Below, piece by piece: positions 17,174-24,599 of a stretch of 64,000 nt of DNA. The translations under genes and the position numbers were made by a program. Positions within the stretch are counted from its first letter, which is position 1; each line of letters opens with the position of its first letter. The notes under the pieces were generated by a model. The model was not told the origin of the DNA. It was given only the letters and a program-made list of their open reading frames with translations, and searched no databases. The DNA is from Conchiformibius kuhniae DSM 17694 (GTDB taxonomy: Bacteria > Pseudomonadota > Gammaproteobacteria > Burkholderiales > Neisseriaceae): the NCBI RefSeq assembly GCF_000428785.1, contig NZ_AUAP01000001.1, positions 248,001 through 312,000 of the forward strand, written 5' to 3'.

Positions 17174-17725
17174 ATGCTCGACCGCCACGGCTACCGCCCG
17201 AATGTCGGAATCATACTGCTCAACCAACACAATCAGGTATTTTGGGCAAAACGCATCCGCGAACCCGCATGGCAGTTTCCGCAGGGCGGCATCAAACCGG
17301 GCGAAAGCCCCGAAACGGCGATGTACCGCGAACTCACCGAAGAAACCGGACTGCTGCCCCGACACGTCAAAGTACTGGGGCGCACCCGCGACTGGCTGCG
17401 CTACGACGTACCGAACCACTGGGTGCGGCGCGAATGGCGCGGCAGCTATCGCGGACAAAAACAAATCTGGTTTCTGCTGCGCTTTACCGGCAGCGACAGC
17501 GACATCTGCCTGCACGCGGGCAGCCCGCCCGAATTTGACGGCTGGTGTTGGCACGCCTACTGGGCGCCGATTGACGAAGTGGTCGATTTCAAACGCAACG
17601 TATACCAAAAAGCCCTGACCGAATTGTCATCACTGATACGCAACTTGGAAAGCATGGGCGAATACCACGGGCGCATATTGGAAGAACGCAAACGGGCGCG
17701 GGCGCAGGGAGGCGGCACGCCCTAA
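17174..17725 (+). CDS. rppH: RNA pyrophosphohydrolase (Nudix)
   Basis: RppH removes pyrophosphate from the 5' end of mRNA and so starts RNase E-dependent decay. The 183-residue protein has the full Nudix box [23 protein letters not shown] at about 37-59, preceded by AWQFPQ, plus the family blocks [11 protein letters not shown] and [16 protein letters not shown] 17174 follows CAGGAAACCACC. The C-terminal tail is basic ([14 protein letters not shown]). It converges with the rhodanese gene: the two stop codons overlap in GGCACGCCCTAA. Confidence 0.95.
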   Translation: MLDRHGYRPNVGIILLNQHNQVFWAKRIREPAWQFPQGGIKPGESPETAMYRELTEETGLLPRHVKVLGRTRDWLRYDVPNHWVRREWRGSYRGQKQIWFLLRFTGSDSDICLHAGSPPEFDGWCWHAYWAPIDEVVDFKRNVYQKALTELSSLIRNLESMGEYHGRILEERKRARAQGGGTP

Positions 17726-18042
17726 TAACGCGCCATTTCGGGGTCGATGTCCCTTGCCCACGCATCGATGCCCCCGCTCAAATTGTACAAATCGTCAAAG
17801 CCCGCCTCTGCCAGATAACGCGCACTGTTCAGGCTGCGGATGCCGTGGTGGCAATACAGCACAATCGGCACATCATCGGGCAATTCGTTGTGGCGCAGGG
17901 GAATCAGGTTCATGGGAATGTGGCGGTGTCCGGGCAGGGCGCACAGGGCGACTTCATCGTCTTCGCGCACGTCCAGCAGGACGGTGTCGGGGCGTTCGCG
18001 CAACAGGGCTTGCAGTTGCGCGGGGCTGATGGCTTGAATCAT
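17722..18042 (-). CDS. rhodanese-like domain protein
   Basis: A single rhodanese domain of 106 residues. The active-site loop is YCHHGIRS with Cys at about 64, and the N-terminal blocks [10 protein letters not shown] and [13 protein letters not shown] are typical. Such proteins carry sulfane sulfur as a persulfide on the Cys. The loop has six residues, as in sulfurtransferases. Its stop TAG is part of TAGGGCGTGCC, identical to the terminus of the repeat element found elsewhere in the window. It lies 62 bases downstream of the PIMT-like gene. Confidence 0.88.
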   Translation of the reverse strand: MIQAISPAQLQALLRERPDTVLLDVREDDEVALCALPGHRHIPMNLIPLRHNELPDDVPIVLYCHHGIRSLNSARYLAEAGFDDLYNLSGGIDAWARDIDPEMARY

Positions 18043-18104
18043 GAGGGGCGTTGTCCGAAACAGTGCTGCGGCAGAAACAGGTCCGGTTCTGCCGCAGTGT
18101 GTGG

Positions 18105-18764
18105 TTAAAACTTGAATTTGGCACTTTGTGCGGGAACGGATTTGGCGTCCAAGCCCGTAACCAGCGTGTCGAACAACACGGTTTGGGCAAATTCATCGCC
18201 TTGGCGGGTAATCAGCAGGCAATGCTGTACGGGGGCTTTGCCGGCAATCACCACCATGCGCCCGCCGTCGTTGAGTCGGGCTTTCAGGTTTTCCGGCACG
18301 GCGGGCAGTCCGCCACCGATGTACACGGCATCGTAGCGGTCGTGGCTGTGGCATTCGGCAAAGCCGTCGCCGTGTTCGTAGCGGATGTTGTGGAAATCCA
18401 AGCGGTCGAGTACCGCTTTGGCGGTGTGCAACTGGGTGCTGTCGGTGTCGAAGGTTTGCACCTGTCCTGCCAGCGATGCCAAAATGGCGGTGGCGTAGCC
18501 CGAACCCGTGCCGACTTCCAACACATTGTCGGTTTTTTTCAATGCCAAGCCCTGAATCATGCGGGCAACGATTTTCGGCTCGAGCATATAGCCGCCGTTG
18601 GGCAGTACCAAAGGCAGGTCGCTGTAGGCGTAGCCGCGTTGCGCGTCCATGACAAAGGCTTCGCGCGGAATGTCGGCAACGGCGTCCAGCACGTCAAAAT
18701 CGAGAACGTTCCATGGGCGGATTTGTTGTTCGACCATATTGAAACGGGCTTGTTCAAAGTCCAT
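18105..18764 (-). CDS. protein-L-isoaspartate O-methyltransferase family protein
   Basis: The 219 residues match the PIMT-like family common in betaproteobacteria, next to or near TolC genes in relatives. Seen here are MVEQQIRPWNVLD at the N-terminus, PREAFV, the glycine-rich SAM motif VLEVGTGSGYATAILA at about 80-95, and DAVYIGGGLPAVP. True Pcm enzymes repair isoaspartyl residues; this branch lacks some of the Pcm substrate motif, so its substrate is less certain. ATG 18764 is 7 bases after TTGGAG; the upstream TTG is not needed. Confidence 0.82.
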   Translation of the reverse strand: MDFEQARFNMVEQQIRPWNVLDFDVLDAVADIPREAFVMDAQRGYAYSDLPLVLPNGGYMLEPKIVARMIQGLALKKTDNVLEVGTGSGYATAILASLAGQVQTFDTDSTQLHTAKAVLDRLDFHNIRYEHGDGFAECHSHDRYDAVYIGGGLPAVPENLKARLNDGGRMVVIAGKAPVQHCLLITRQGDEFAQTVLFDTLVTGLDAKSVPAQSAKFKF

Positions 18765-18853
18765 ATTCGGCTCCAAAATCGGGTTTGTGTGGTATGGGGA
18801 TTATATAGTCAATGACCTGTGTTTGCCATACGGCGCGTGCCGGTGCGGGAAAC

Positions 18854-18879
18854 AAAAAATCAGCCCGCAGGCTGATTTT
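18854..18879 (-). terminator. terminator of tmRNA
   Basis: On the minus strand AAATCAGCC / GGCTGATTT stem with CGCA-type loop, followed by TTTTTTGTTT, 8 bases past the tmRNA CCA end. Confidence 0.9.
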
Positions 18880-18886
18880 GTGTGTT

Positions 18887-19249
18887 TGGTGGAGGCGGGG
18901 GGAATCGAACCCCCGTCCGAAAGTCCTCTACAAAGCGTTCTACATACTTAGCCGTGTCGATTTGGGTGTCTTATTTCCGTTGCGCCGACCGGCAGGCTCG
19001 CGGGAAACCAGTTACCTAAAATCTTATCCCCTGCCAAGTAACCCGACAGGAAACCAGTCAATGAAAAATGACGTTGCCGCGGCTTGCGCCGCACAGCCCA
19101 TTGACCGACTGTTGCAACGGCTTGGCTTAAGCTGCCAGAGCGTAAGTTTCGTCGTTTGCGACTATTTTCGTTCAGTGTTTAACGGGCTTCTGAGACCCCG
19201 GTATGCCCGCATCTGCTTCGCAACCCCCGTCGAAACCAAGGACGCCCCC
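18887..19249 (-). ncRNA. ssrA: tmRNA (trans-translation RNA)
   Basis: tmRNA rescues stalled ribosomes and tags the unfinished protein. The 5' end GGGGGCG pairs with the 3' CGCCTCC before ACCA (one G-U pair). The 3' tRNA-like arm has GTTCGATTCCCCC. The tag reading frame at 19159-19127 codes ANDETYALAA followed by TAA, the tag known from Neisseria. The 5' region contains the usual GGTTTCGACGGGGGTTGC. Length 363 nt is normal. Promoter and terminator flank it. Confidence 0.98.
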
Positions 19250-19265
19250 AGATAAGGAATTGGTC

Positions 19266-19294
19266 ATTCTACGCCTTGTTTGGGCAGTTGGCAA
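19266..19294 (-). promoter_or_regulatory. sigma-70 promoter of ssrA
   Basis: On the minus strand TTGCCA, 17-base spacer, TAGAAT, with the mature tmRNA 5' end 16 bases further. This predicts a short 5' leader removed by RNase P. Confidence 0.8.
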
Positions 19295-19305
19295 GGTATT
19301 TGCGC

Positions 19306-19311
19306 TATAAT
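19306..19311 (+). promoter_or_regulatory. -10 box upstream of the DUF1841 gene
   Basis: TATAAT 29 bases before the ATG, back to back with the ssrA promoter. No convincing -35 box is seen. Confidence 0.5.
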
Positions 19312-19340
19312 CGGCGTTTTTTATCCACAACGCCCGCCTT

Positions 19341-19847
19341 ATGTACAACGTCAATACGCAGGACGTGCGCCGTTTTTTTGCCGCCGTGTGGCAGCAACGC
19401 GCCGCGCCGCACGCGCTGGACGCTTTGCAGCAAAAAGCCCTCCGCATTCTCACCGCCCACCCCGAATACGCCCATTATCTTGAAAATATAGAACATTATC
19501 TGGATTACACGTGGACGCCCGAACAAGGCGAAACCAATCCGTTTTTGCATTTGTCGCTGCACCTTTCCCTACAGGAGCAGGCTGCGATTGACCAGCCGCC
19601 CGGTATTCGCGCCATTCACGAAACTTTGTGCGCCAAACACGGCGATTGGGTGAAAGCGGAACACGAAATGATGGACGCGCTCGCCGAAACCGTGTGGGAA
19701 GCGCAACGCTTCGGGCGCGGTTTAGATGTAAACGCCTATATGACGCGCCTGCGCCGTTTGGTCGGCTTGGGTCAGGAAGACGAGGCGCGACTCAATCCGC
19801 ACGAAGTGCCGCTTTCCGACCGCATCAGCGCACGGGAAGACGCGTGA
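19341..19847 (+). CDS. DUF1841 family protein
   Basis: The 168-residue protein matches DUF1841, a betaproteobacterial family of unknown function. Landmarks: MYNVNTQDVRRFF at the start, HPEYAHYLEN, NPFLHLSLHLSLQEQ (about 66-80), QPPGIRAIH and HEMMDALAETVWEAQR. No signal peptide or membrane segment. Stop overlaps the GTG start of hemD (GTGA), which implies coupling with the heme gene cluster. Confidence 0.85.
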   Translation: MYNVNTQDVRRFFAAVWQQRAAPHALDALQQKALRILTAHPEYAHYLENIEHYLDYTWTPEQGETNPFLHLSLHLSLQEQAAIDQPPGIRAIHETLCAKHGDWVKAEHEMMDALAETVWEAQRFGRGLDVNAYMTRLRRLVGLGQEDEARLNPHEVPLSDRISAREDA

Positions 19848-20569
19848 AACCCGCCGTGTTGCTGGTGCGCCCCGAAGCGCGTTTGGCGGACGATTTAGCG
19901 GTGTGCGCGGCGGCGGGCTGGCGCGGCGTGCCGTTTGCGCCGATGGCTTTGCGCCCCGATGCGGCGGCGTTGGCACGCCTGCCGGAACAGGCGGCGCGGG
20001 CGCACGCGCTGTTTTGGGTCAGCCCTTCGGCGGTGGAAACGGCGCGGCACACTTTGGCGTTTTCAGGCAGCCTGAAACACGTTGCGGTGGGCGCGGCAAC
20101 GGCACGGGCATTGCAAACGGCGGGCGCGGAAAACATTTTTTATCCCGAAAACGGCAAAGACAGCGAAGCGGCGATGGCATTGCCGGTGTGGGACAGGCTG
20201 CCCGACAACGGCCGCGTGTTGATTGTGCGCGGCGCAGGCGGGCGCAACCTGTTGGCGCAATATTTGCGCGGACGCGGTTTGCGCGTGGATTTTGCCGAAA
20301 TCTACCGCCGTGTGCCGCACCCGCCCGATTGGAGCGCGTTGGCACGCTTCGCGCCGTGCCGTGCGTGGCTGACGTCTGCCCAAGCCGCGCAGATGTTGTT
20401 TGCCCAAGTGCCTGCCTGCCATGAACAAAAATTAAAGTCTTTGTTTTATTTGACCCATCACCCGCGCATTGCGCGGGCGGCGGCAGATTTGGGGGTGGCG
20501 CGGACGGCGGTGGCGGCGGACTTGGCGCATGCGCTGATGCTGCCCAACACCGGAACGAATCATGTATAA
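19844..20569 (+). CDS. hemD: uroporphyrinogen-III synthase
   Basis: HemD closes and inverts hydroxymethylbilane to uroporphyrinogen III in heme synthesis. The family is poorly conserved; the support is the fold pattern of the 241-residue protein: VLLVRPEARLADDL start, HALFWVSPSAVETARH (about 46-61), AVGAATARALQTAG (about 73-86), VLIVRGAGGRNLLAQYLRGRG (about 121-141), AEIYRRV, then a second lobe with LFYLTHHPRIARAAADLG. The position before hemX and hemY confirms it. Start codon GTG overlaps the upstream stop. hemC is not in the window. Confidence 0.9.
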   Translation: MKPAVLLVRPEARLADDLAVCAAAGWRGVPFAPMALRPDAAALARLPEQAARAHALFWVSPSAVETARHTLAFSGSLKHVAVGAATARALQTAGAENIFYPENGKDSEAAMALPVWDRLPDNGRVLIVRGAGGRNLLAQYLRGRGLRVDFAEIYRRVPHPPDWSALARFAPCRAWLTSAQAAQMLFAQVPACHEQKLKSLFYLTHHPRIARAAADLGVARTAVAADLAHALMLPNTGTNHV

Positions 20570-20595
20570 TTTGCCGTTTGGTCGGGGCGGGGCGG

Positions 20596-20625
20596 TTGAG
20601 TCCCGACAATTCGGGGCGGTATAAT
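20596..20625 (+). promoter_or_regulatory. probable promoter for hemX
   Basis: TTGAGT, 18-base spacer, TATAAT, about 110 bases before the hemX start. hemX-hemY may thus be transcribed apart from hemD as well. Confidence 0.55.
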
Positions 20626-20738
20626 GGGCGCGTGCGTCCGTCAGGTGCCGCCTTGTGTCAAAAACCAATGACCTCAATTGCCTGCGCTTTGCGTGCAAAG
20701 CGGCGGCATTCACTGAAAATTTTAAGGTAAAAAACACT

Positions 20739-22547
20739 ATGTCGGAAAAACAAATACCCGAAAACGCTGCCGATGTGCCGGTGCAAGGCGGACAAAATCC
20801 CGCCCCCCAGCCCAACTTCAGCCAGCCGATTATCATCGAACGCAAACACAACAACGGTCGCGGCTTGGCAACGGGCGCGTTGGCACTTTCCGTAATGGCT
20901 TTGGGCGCGAGCGGCTTTTTGTTTGTGCAGGGGCAAAACATTTTCCGGATGCAGGAAATCAAAGTCCATCAGGAGCTGGACAAAGCCGCATTGGGCGAAA
21001 GCGAAAACGCCCGCAAGCTGGCATCGTCGTTGGACGAGCAGCAGAAAATCAACACGCTGGTGGGGCAGTTGGACGTGGGTCAGCGCGAAAACCGCAAGCA
21101 TTTGGCAGACATCCAACGCGCCTATCAGGAGCTGCTCAAAGGGCGTGTGAACTGGCTGGTGGACGAAATCGAAGTAACCTTGAATCTGGCGGCGCAGCAG
21201 TTGGTGCTGTCGGGCAACGTGCCGGTGGCGGTGGGCGTGCTGGAAACCATCGAGCAGCGTTTGAGCCGTTTCGAGCAGGCGGAGCTGCTGCCCATCAAAC
21301 GCGCCGTGAGTCAGGATTTGGCGGTGCTGAAGCAAAATGCGGGCGCGTATGCCGACATTTCGGGCATGGTGCTGAAGCTGGACGCTTTGGAAAAAGCGGT
21401 GGCGGGACTGCCTTTGCTGGTGGACAACACTTTGCAGGCGCAAAACGCGCCCGCCGCGCCCGTTGCCGAATCGGCGGATTTTTGGACGCGGGCGTGGAAC
21501 AAAACGGTGAACCTGCTGCACGGCATGGTGGAAATCCGCAAGCTCGACAGCAACGATGCGATGCTGTTGTCGCCCGAGCAGGTGTATTTCGTCCGCGCCA
21601 ACCTGCGTTTGCGCCTGCTTGATGCGCGTTTGGCACTGATGCAGCACAACGGGGAATCTTATAAAAACCAGTTGGCGGAAGTGGAAGGGGCGGTGAAAAC
21701 GTATTTCGACACCGCCGCGCCGACCACGAAAAAGTGGCTGGACGATTTGGCGCAGTTGAACGCGCAAAATTTGAGCATTGTTTCCGATGATGTGTTGAAA
21801 GACAGCTTGGCGGCGGTGCGTGATTATCAGAATAAGACCCGCACGGCGGTTCCGGTGAATTTGAAACCTGTGGAGGAGTTGCCGGCGGTGGTGTTGGGTG
21901 CGGCGATGGCGGTGGCGGAGCAGGCTGCGGAAGCGCGTCCGCAAGCAGCTTCGCAGGTGCGGGAGGTATCTGCGGCTTCGTCTGCCGCGACAGCCGCGCC
22001 GCCACAGGAAACGGACGGGGCGGCGAAGGTGGTGCCGGCAGCGTCTGAAGCATCATCAGGCGGGGAAGCGTCCGTGCCTGCCGAGAAAAAGGCAGACAGC
22101 TTGGGAAAGCCGCAAACCGGTAAGCAGCGTGCGTTGGGTTTGACCGCGCCCGCAGCCGTCTTGACGGCGTCTGCTGAATCGGCAAGCGCCGAGCCGGTGA
22201 AATCGGAATCCGCAGAAGTATTGAAAGCCGCCGCGCCCGCAGCCGCCGCCGTTGCTGCCGCCGCCGCCGTCAAAGCGGCGGCGGGGCGGGATGAAGCCAA
22301 GGAAGCGGCAGACAATAAAGCACAACGCGAGGCAGAAGCCCGCAAACGCCGCGAACGCGCCCGTGCCGAACACAAAGAACGCCGCCGCCGCGAGCGTGAA
22401 GCTGCTGCCAAGCGTGAGGAGCGCGAACAACGCCGCGAAGCCCGCGCCCAAGCCCAAGCGCGTCCGAAAAAACGCGATGAAGCGGGCAGCCCGAGCCGCC
22501 GCGCCGCCAAAACAGAAGCCCCTGCGGGCGACGCTGCGCAACCCTAA
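20739..22547 (+). CDS. hemX: HemX-like protein (uroporphyrinogen-III C-methyltransferase-related) with long charged tail
   Basis: HemX-family proteins sit beside hemD and hemY; they have one N-terminal membrane helix (here GLATGALALSVMALGASGFLF, about 44-64, split as 20 residues plus one), then a periplasmic-side domain with coiled-coil helices. The core ends near residue 370. After it come about 230 residues of Ala/Pro/Ser-rich and then Arg/Lys/Glu/Ala-rich sequence (KERRRREREAAAKREEREQ), much longer than in typical family members. The role of HemX is unproven despite the methyltransferase name; it lacks SAM motifs. hemY starts 18 bases after the stop. Confidence 0.82.
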   Translation: MSEKQIPENAADVPVQGGQNPAPQPNFSQPIIIERKHNNGRGLATGALALSVMALGASGFLFVQGQNIFRMQEIKVHQELDKAALGESENARKLASSLDEQQKINTLVGQLDVGQRENRKHLADIQRAYQELLKGRVNWLVDEIEVTLNLAAQQLVLSGNVPVAVGVLETIEQRLSRFEQAELLPIKRAVSQDLAVLKQNAGAYADISGMVLKLDALEKAVAGLPLLVDNTLQAQNAPAAPVAESADFWTRAWNKTVNLLHGMVEIRKLDSNDAMLLSPEQVYFVRANLRLRLLDARLALMQHNGESYKNQLAEVEGAVKTYFDTAAPTTKKWLDDLAQLNAQNLSIVSDDVLKDSLAAVRDYQNKTRTAVPVNLKPVEELPAVVLGAAMAVAEQAAEARPQAASQVREVSAASSAATAAPPQETDGAAKVVPAASEASSGGEASVPAEKKADSLGKPQTGKQRALGLTAPAAVLTASAESASAEPVKSESAEVLKAAAPAAAAVAAAAAVKAAAGRDEAKEAADNKAQREAEARKRRERARAEHKERRRREREAAAKREEREQRREARAQAQARPKKRDEAGSPSRRAAKTEAPAGDAAQP

Positions 22548-22565
22548 TTGAAGGAGACATTAAGC

Positions 22566-23762
22566 ATGCAAGGCTTAATTTGGATTATTGTTTTGTTTGG
22601 CACGGCGATGGTGGTCGCCGTTGCCGCGCATTCCTATTCGGGCAATGTGTACATTCAGGTGGAGCAAATGCTCATCCGCATGAATCTGCACCTGTTCGCC
22701 GTAGGCTTGGTATTGGGCGTTTGTGCGCTGTATTTCTTGGTCAAACTGCTGTTCGGCATGCTCGCCACGCCGGGCAAAATCGGACGTTTCGGCAGCACCC
22801 GCAAATACCGCAAAGCCGTGGAAGCACTCAACCACGCGGGCGTGGCGTATTTTGAAGGGCGTTACGACAAAGCCGCCCACGAAGCCGCCAAAGTGCTTGC
22901 CAACAAACACGCGGGCGACAACCGCATTTTGGCACTGATGATTGGCGCACAAGCCGCCCACCACAACGGCAACACCGCCCAAATGAACCGCTACTTGGCA
23001 CAAATGGCGGAAAACCTGCCGCCCAAAGCCCAATTGCCGCGCTACCTGCTCGGCGCGGAAAACGCATTGGCATCGGGCAAACACCAAGACGCCGCCGCCA
23101 ACCTCAAAGCCGCCGAAAACATCGAACGCAACCTCAACGCCCTGCTGCAACTGCAACTGCGTTTGGCGGAAGAACAAGGCGATGCCGCCGACATTCTGGA
23201 CAAAACCGACCGTCTGCAAAAAGCCGGCGGCATCAGCGAAGCCGAAGCCCTGCGCCGCCGCAACACCGCATTTGCCCGACTGATTGCCCAAGCCGGCAAC
23301 GCCGCCGAACTCAAAGCCGCGCTCAAACGCATTCCCAACGCCCAAAAAGCCGGCGCGTTGTGCGTGCCGGCTGCCGAGCAGCATGAAAAACTCGGACTGT
23401 ATGCCGATGCCGTTGCGTGGATTAACAGCTACTACCCGCACACCCACCATCAAGGGTTGCTGCCCGTACTGTCGCGCTGCGTGCGCTACTTGGGCGATGC
23501 CGAACAGCGCAAAGCCATCGAAACCGCCGAAGGCTGGCTCAAAAACCGCCCCGAAGACGCCCACCTGCTCATGTACTTGGGTGAACTGGCGTACAACAAA
23601 CAACTTTGGGGCAAAGCACAAAGCTACTTTGAAGCCAGCATCGCACTCGAACCGAGCGTGCAGGCACGTTTGGCACTGGCAAAAGTGTTTGACGAAATCA
23701 ACACCCCCGCCTTGGCAGACGAACAACGCCGCTTGGTATTGGGCAACATTGCCGCCGAATGA
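22566..23762 (+). CDS. hemY: HemY-like tetratricopeptide membrane protein
   Basis: 398 residues: two membrane helices at the N-terminus (about 3-22 and 43-65), the HemY_N motif YSGNVYIQVEQMLIRMNLHL, then helical TPR-like repeats (GVAYFEGRYDKAAHEAAKV; LLMYLGELAYNKQLWGKAQSYFEASIAL shown only by its ends: LLMYLGEL..QSYFEASIAL). This proteobacterial HemY is not the protoporphyrinogen oxidase of Bacillus; its role in the heme pathway is unclear. It ends before a strong terminator, closing the hem cluster. Confidence 0.88.
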   Translation: MQGLIWIIVLFGTAMVVAVAAHSYSGNVYIQVEQMLIRMNLHLFAVGLVLGVCALYFLVKLLFGMLATPGKIGRFGSTRKYRKAVEALNHAGVAYFEGRYDKAAHEAAKVLANKHAGDNRILALMIGAQAAHHNGNTAQMNRYLAQMAENLPPKAQLPRYLLGAENALASGKHQDAAANLKAAENIERNLNALLQLQLRLAEEQGDAADILDKTDRLQKAGGISEAEALRRRNTAFARLIAQAGNAAELKAALKRIPNAQKAGALCVPAAEQHEKLGLYADAVAWINSYYPHTHHQGLLPVLSRCVRYLGDAEQRKAIETAEGWLKNRPEDAHLLMYLGELAYNKQLWGKAQSYFEASIALEPSVQARLALAKVFDEINTPALADEQRRLVLGNIAAE

Positions 23763-23778
23763 CACACCAACGGCGCAC

Positions 23779-23808
23779 ACGGATTGGCGGATGCCAATCC
23801 GTTTTTTA
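23779..23808 (+). terminator. terminator after hemY
   Basis: GGATTGGC-GGAT-GCCAATCC stem-loop followed by GTTTTTTATTT. Confidence 0.85.
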
Positions 23809-23829
23809 TTTGCAAGGACAAAACACATC

Positions 23830-24597
23830 ATGCAGCAAGAAAAATTCACCGAACAAACCGTCTTGTGGGTCAAACGCCACAGCCCCAAACACCTCACCTT
23901 CGCCATCAGCCGCCCCGAAAGCTACCGCTTTGCTGCCGGACAATTTTCCCGCTTGGGCGTGCGCGAAGGCGCGGGGTTTTTGTGGCGGGCGTATTCCGTC
24001 ATCTCCGCCGAATACGCCGACACCCTCGAATACTTTGTCGTCCTGATTGACGGCGGGCCCATGTCCGCACACTTGGCACGGCTGCAAGCGGGCGACACCC
24101 TGCTGCTGGACAAAACCGCACAAGGCTTCTTCCTGCCCGAACGCTTTAGCGACGGCGCGGAACTCGTCATGCTGTCCACAGGCTCGGGCATTGCCCCGTT
24201 TTTGAGCATTTTGCAACAGCCCGAAATCTGGCAACGCTTCGACACATTGGCATTGGCACATTCGGTTTCCTATCACAACGAATTGATTTTCAACGATTGG
24301 ATTGCCGCGCTTGCCGAACACCCCTTGGTGGGAGACGAATATGCCAAACTGCGTTTCCTGCCCGTTGCCACCCGCGAACGGGACGGCACCGCCCTGCACA
24401 CGCGCTTGCCCGAAGCGGTGGCAAACGGACAACTGGCACAGGCATTCGGTTTGGATTTCGACCGCGAACGCAGCCGCTTCATGATTTGCGGCAACCCCGC
24501 CATGGTGCGCGACACCTTTCAAGCCCTGTTGGACGCGGGATTTGCCATGCACCGCAACCGCCAGCCCGGACACATCATGATGGAAAACGGGTTTTGA
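23830..24597 (+). CDS. fpr: ferredoxin--NADP(+) reductase
   Basis: FAD enzyme of 255 residues that moves electrons between NADPH and ferredoxin or flavodoxin. FAD-binding RAYSVISAEYADTLEYFVVL (about 56-75; RxYS motif) and the NADP-binding GSGIAPFLSIL (about 120-130) are visible, with MICGNPAMV and a C-terminal aromatic-containing tail GHIMMENGF. In relatives Fpr takes part in oxidative stress and Fe-S homeostasis. The gene follows the hemY terminator and is joined to rep by a 2-base gap. Confidence 0.93.
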   Translation: MQQEKFTEQTVLWVKRHSPKHLTFAISRPESYRFAAGQFSRLGVREGAGFLWRAYSVISAEYADTLEYFVVLIDGGPMSAHLARLQAGDTLLLDKTAQGFFLPERFSDGAELVMLSTGSGIAPFLSILQQPEIWQRFDTLALAHSVSYHNELIFNDWIAALAEHPLVGDEYAKLRFLPVATRERDGTALHTRLPEAVANGQLAQAFGLDFDRERSRFMICGNPAMVRDTFQALLDAGFAMHRNRQPGHIMMENGF

Positions 24598-24599
24598 CC

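Noticed and set aside
17174..17725. Possible frameshift in rppH because two further long frames overlap it
   Set aside because: The Nudix box and flanks are continuous in one frame; the other frames are shadows.
19127..19159. Unusual tmRNA tag
   Set aside because: ANDETYALAA is the tag known in Neisseria, so it is normal for the family.
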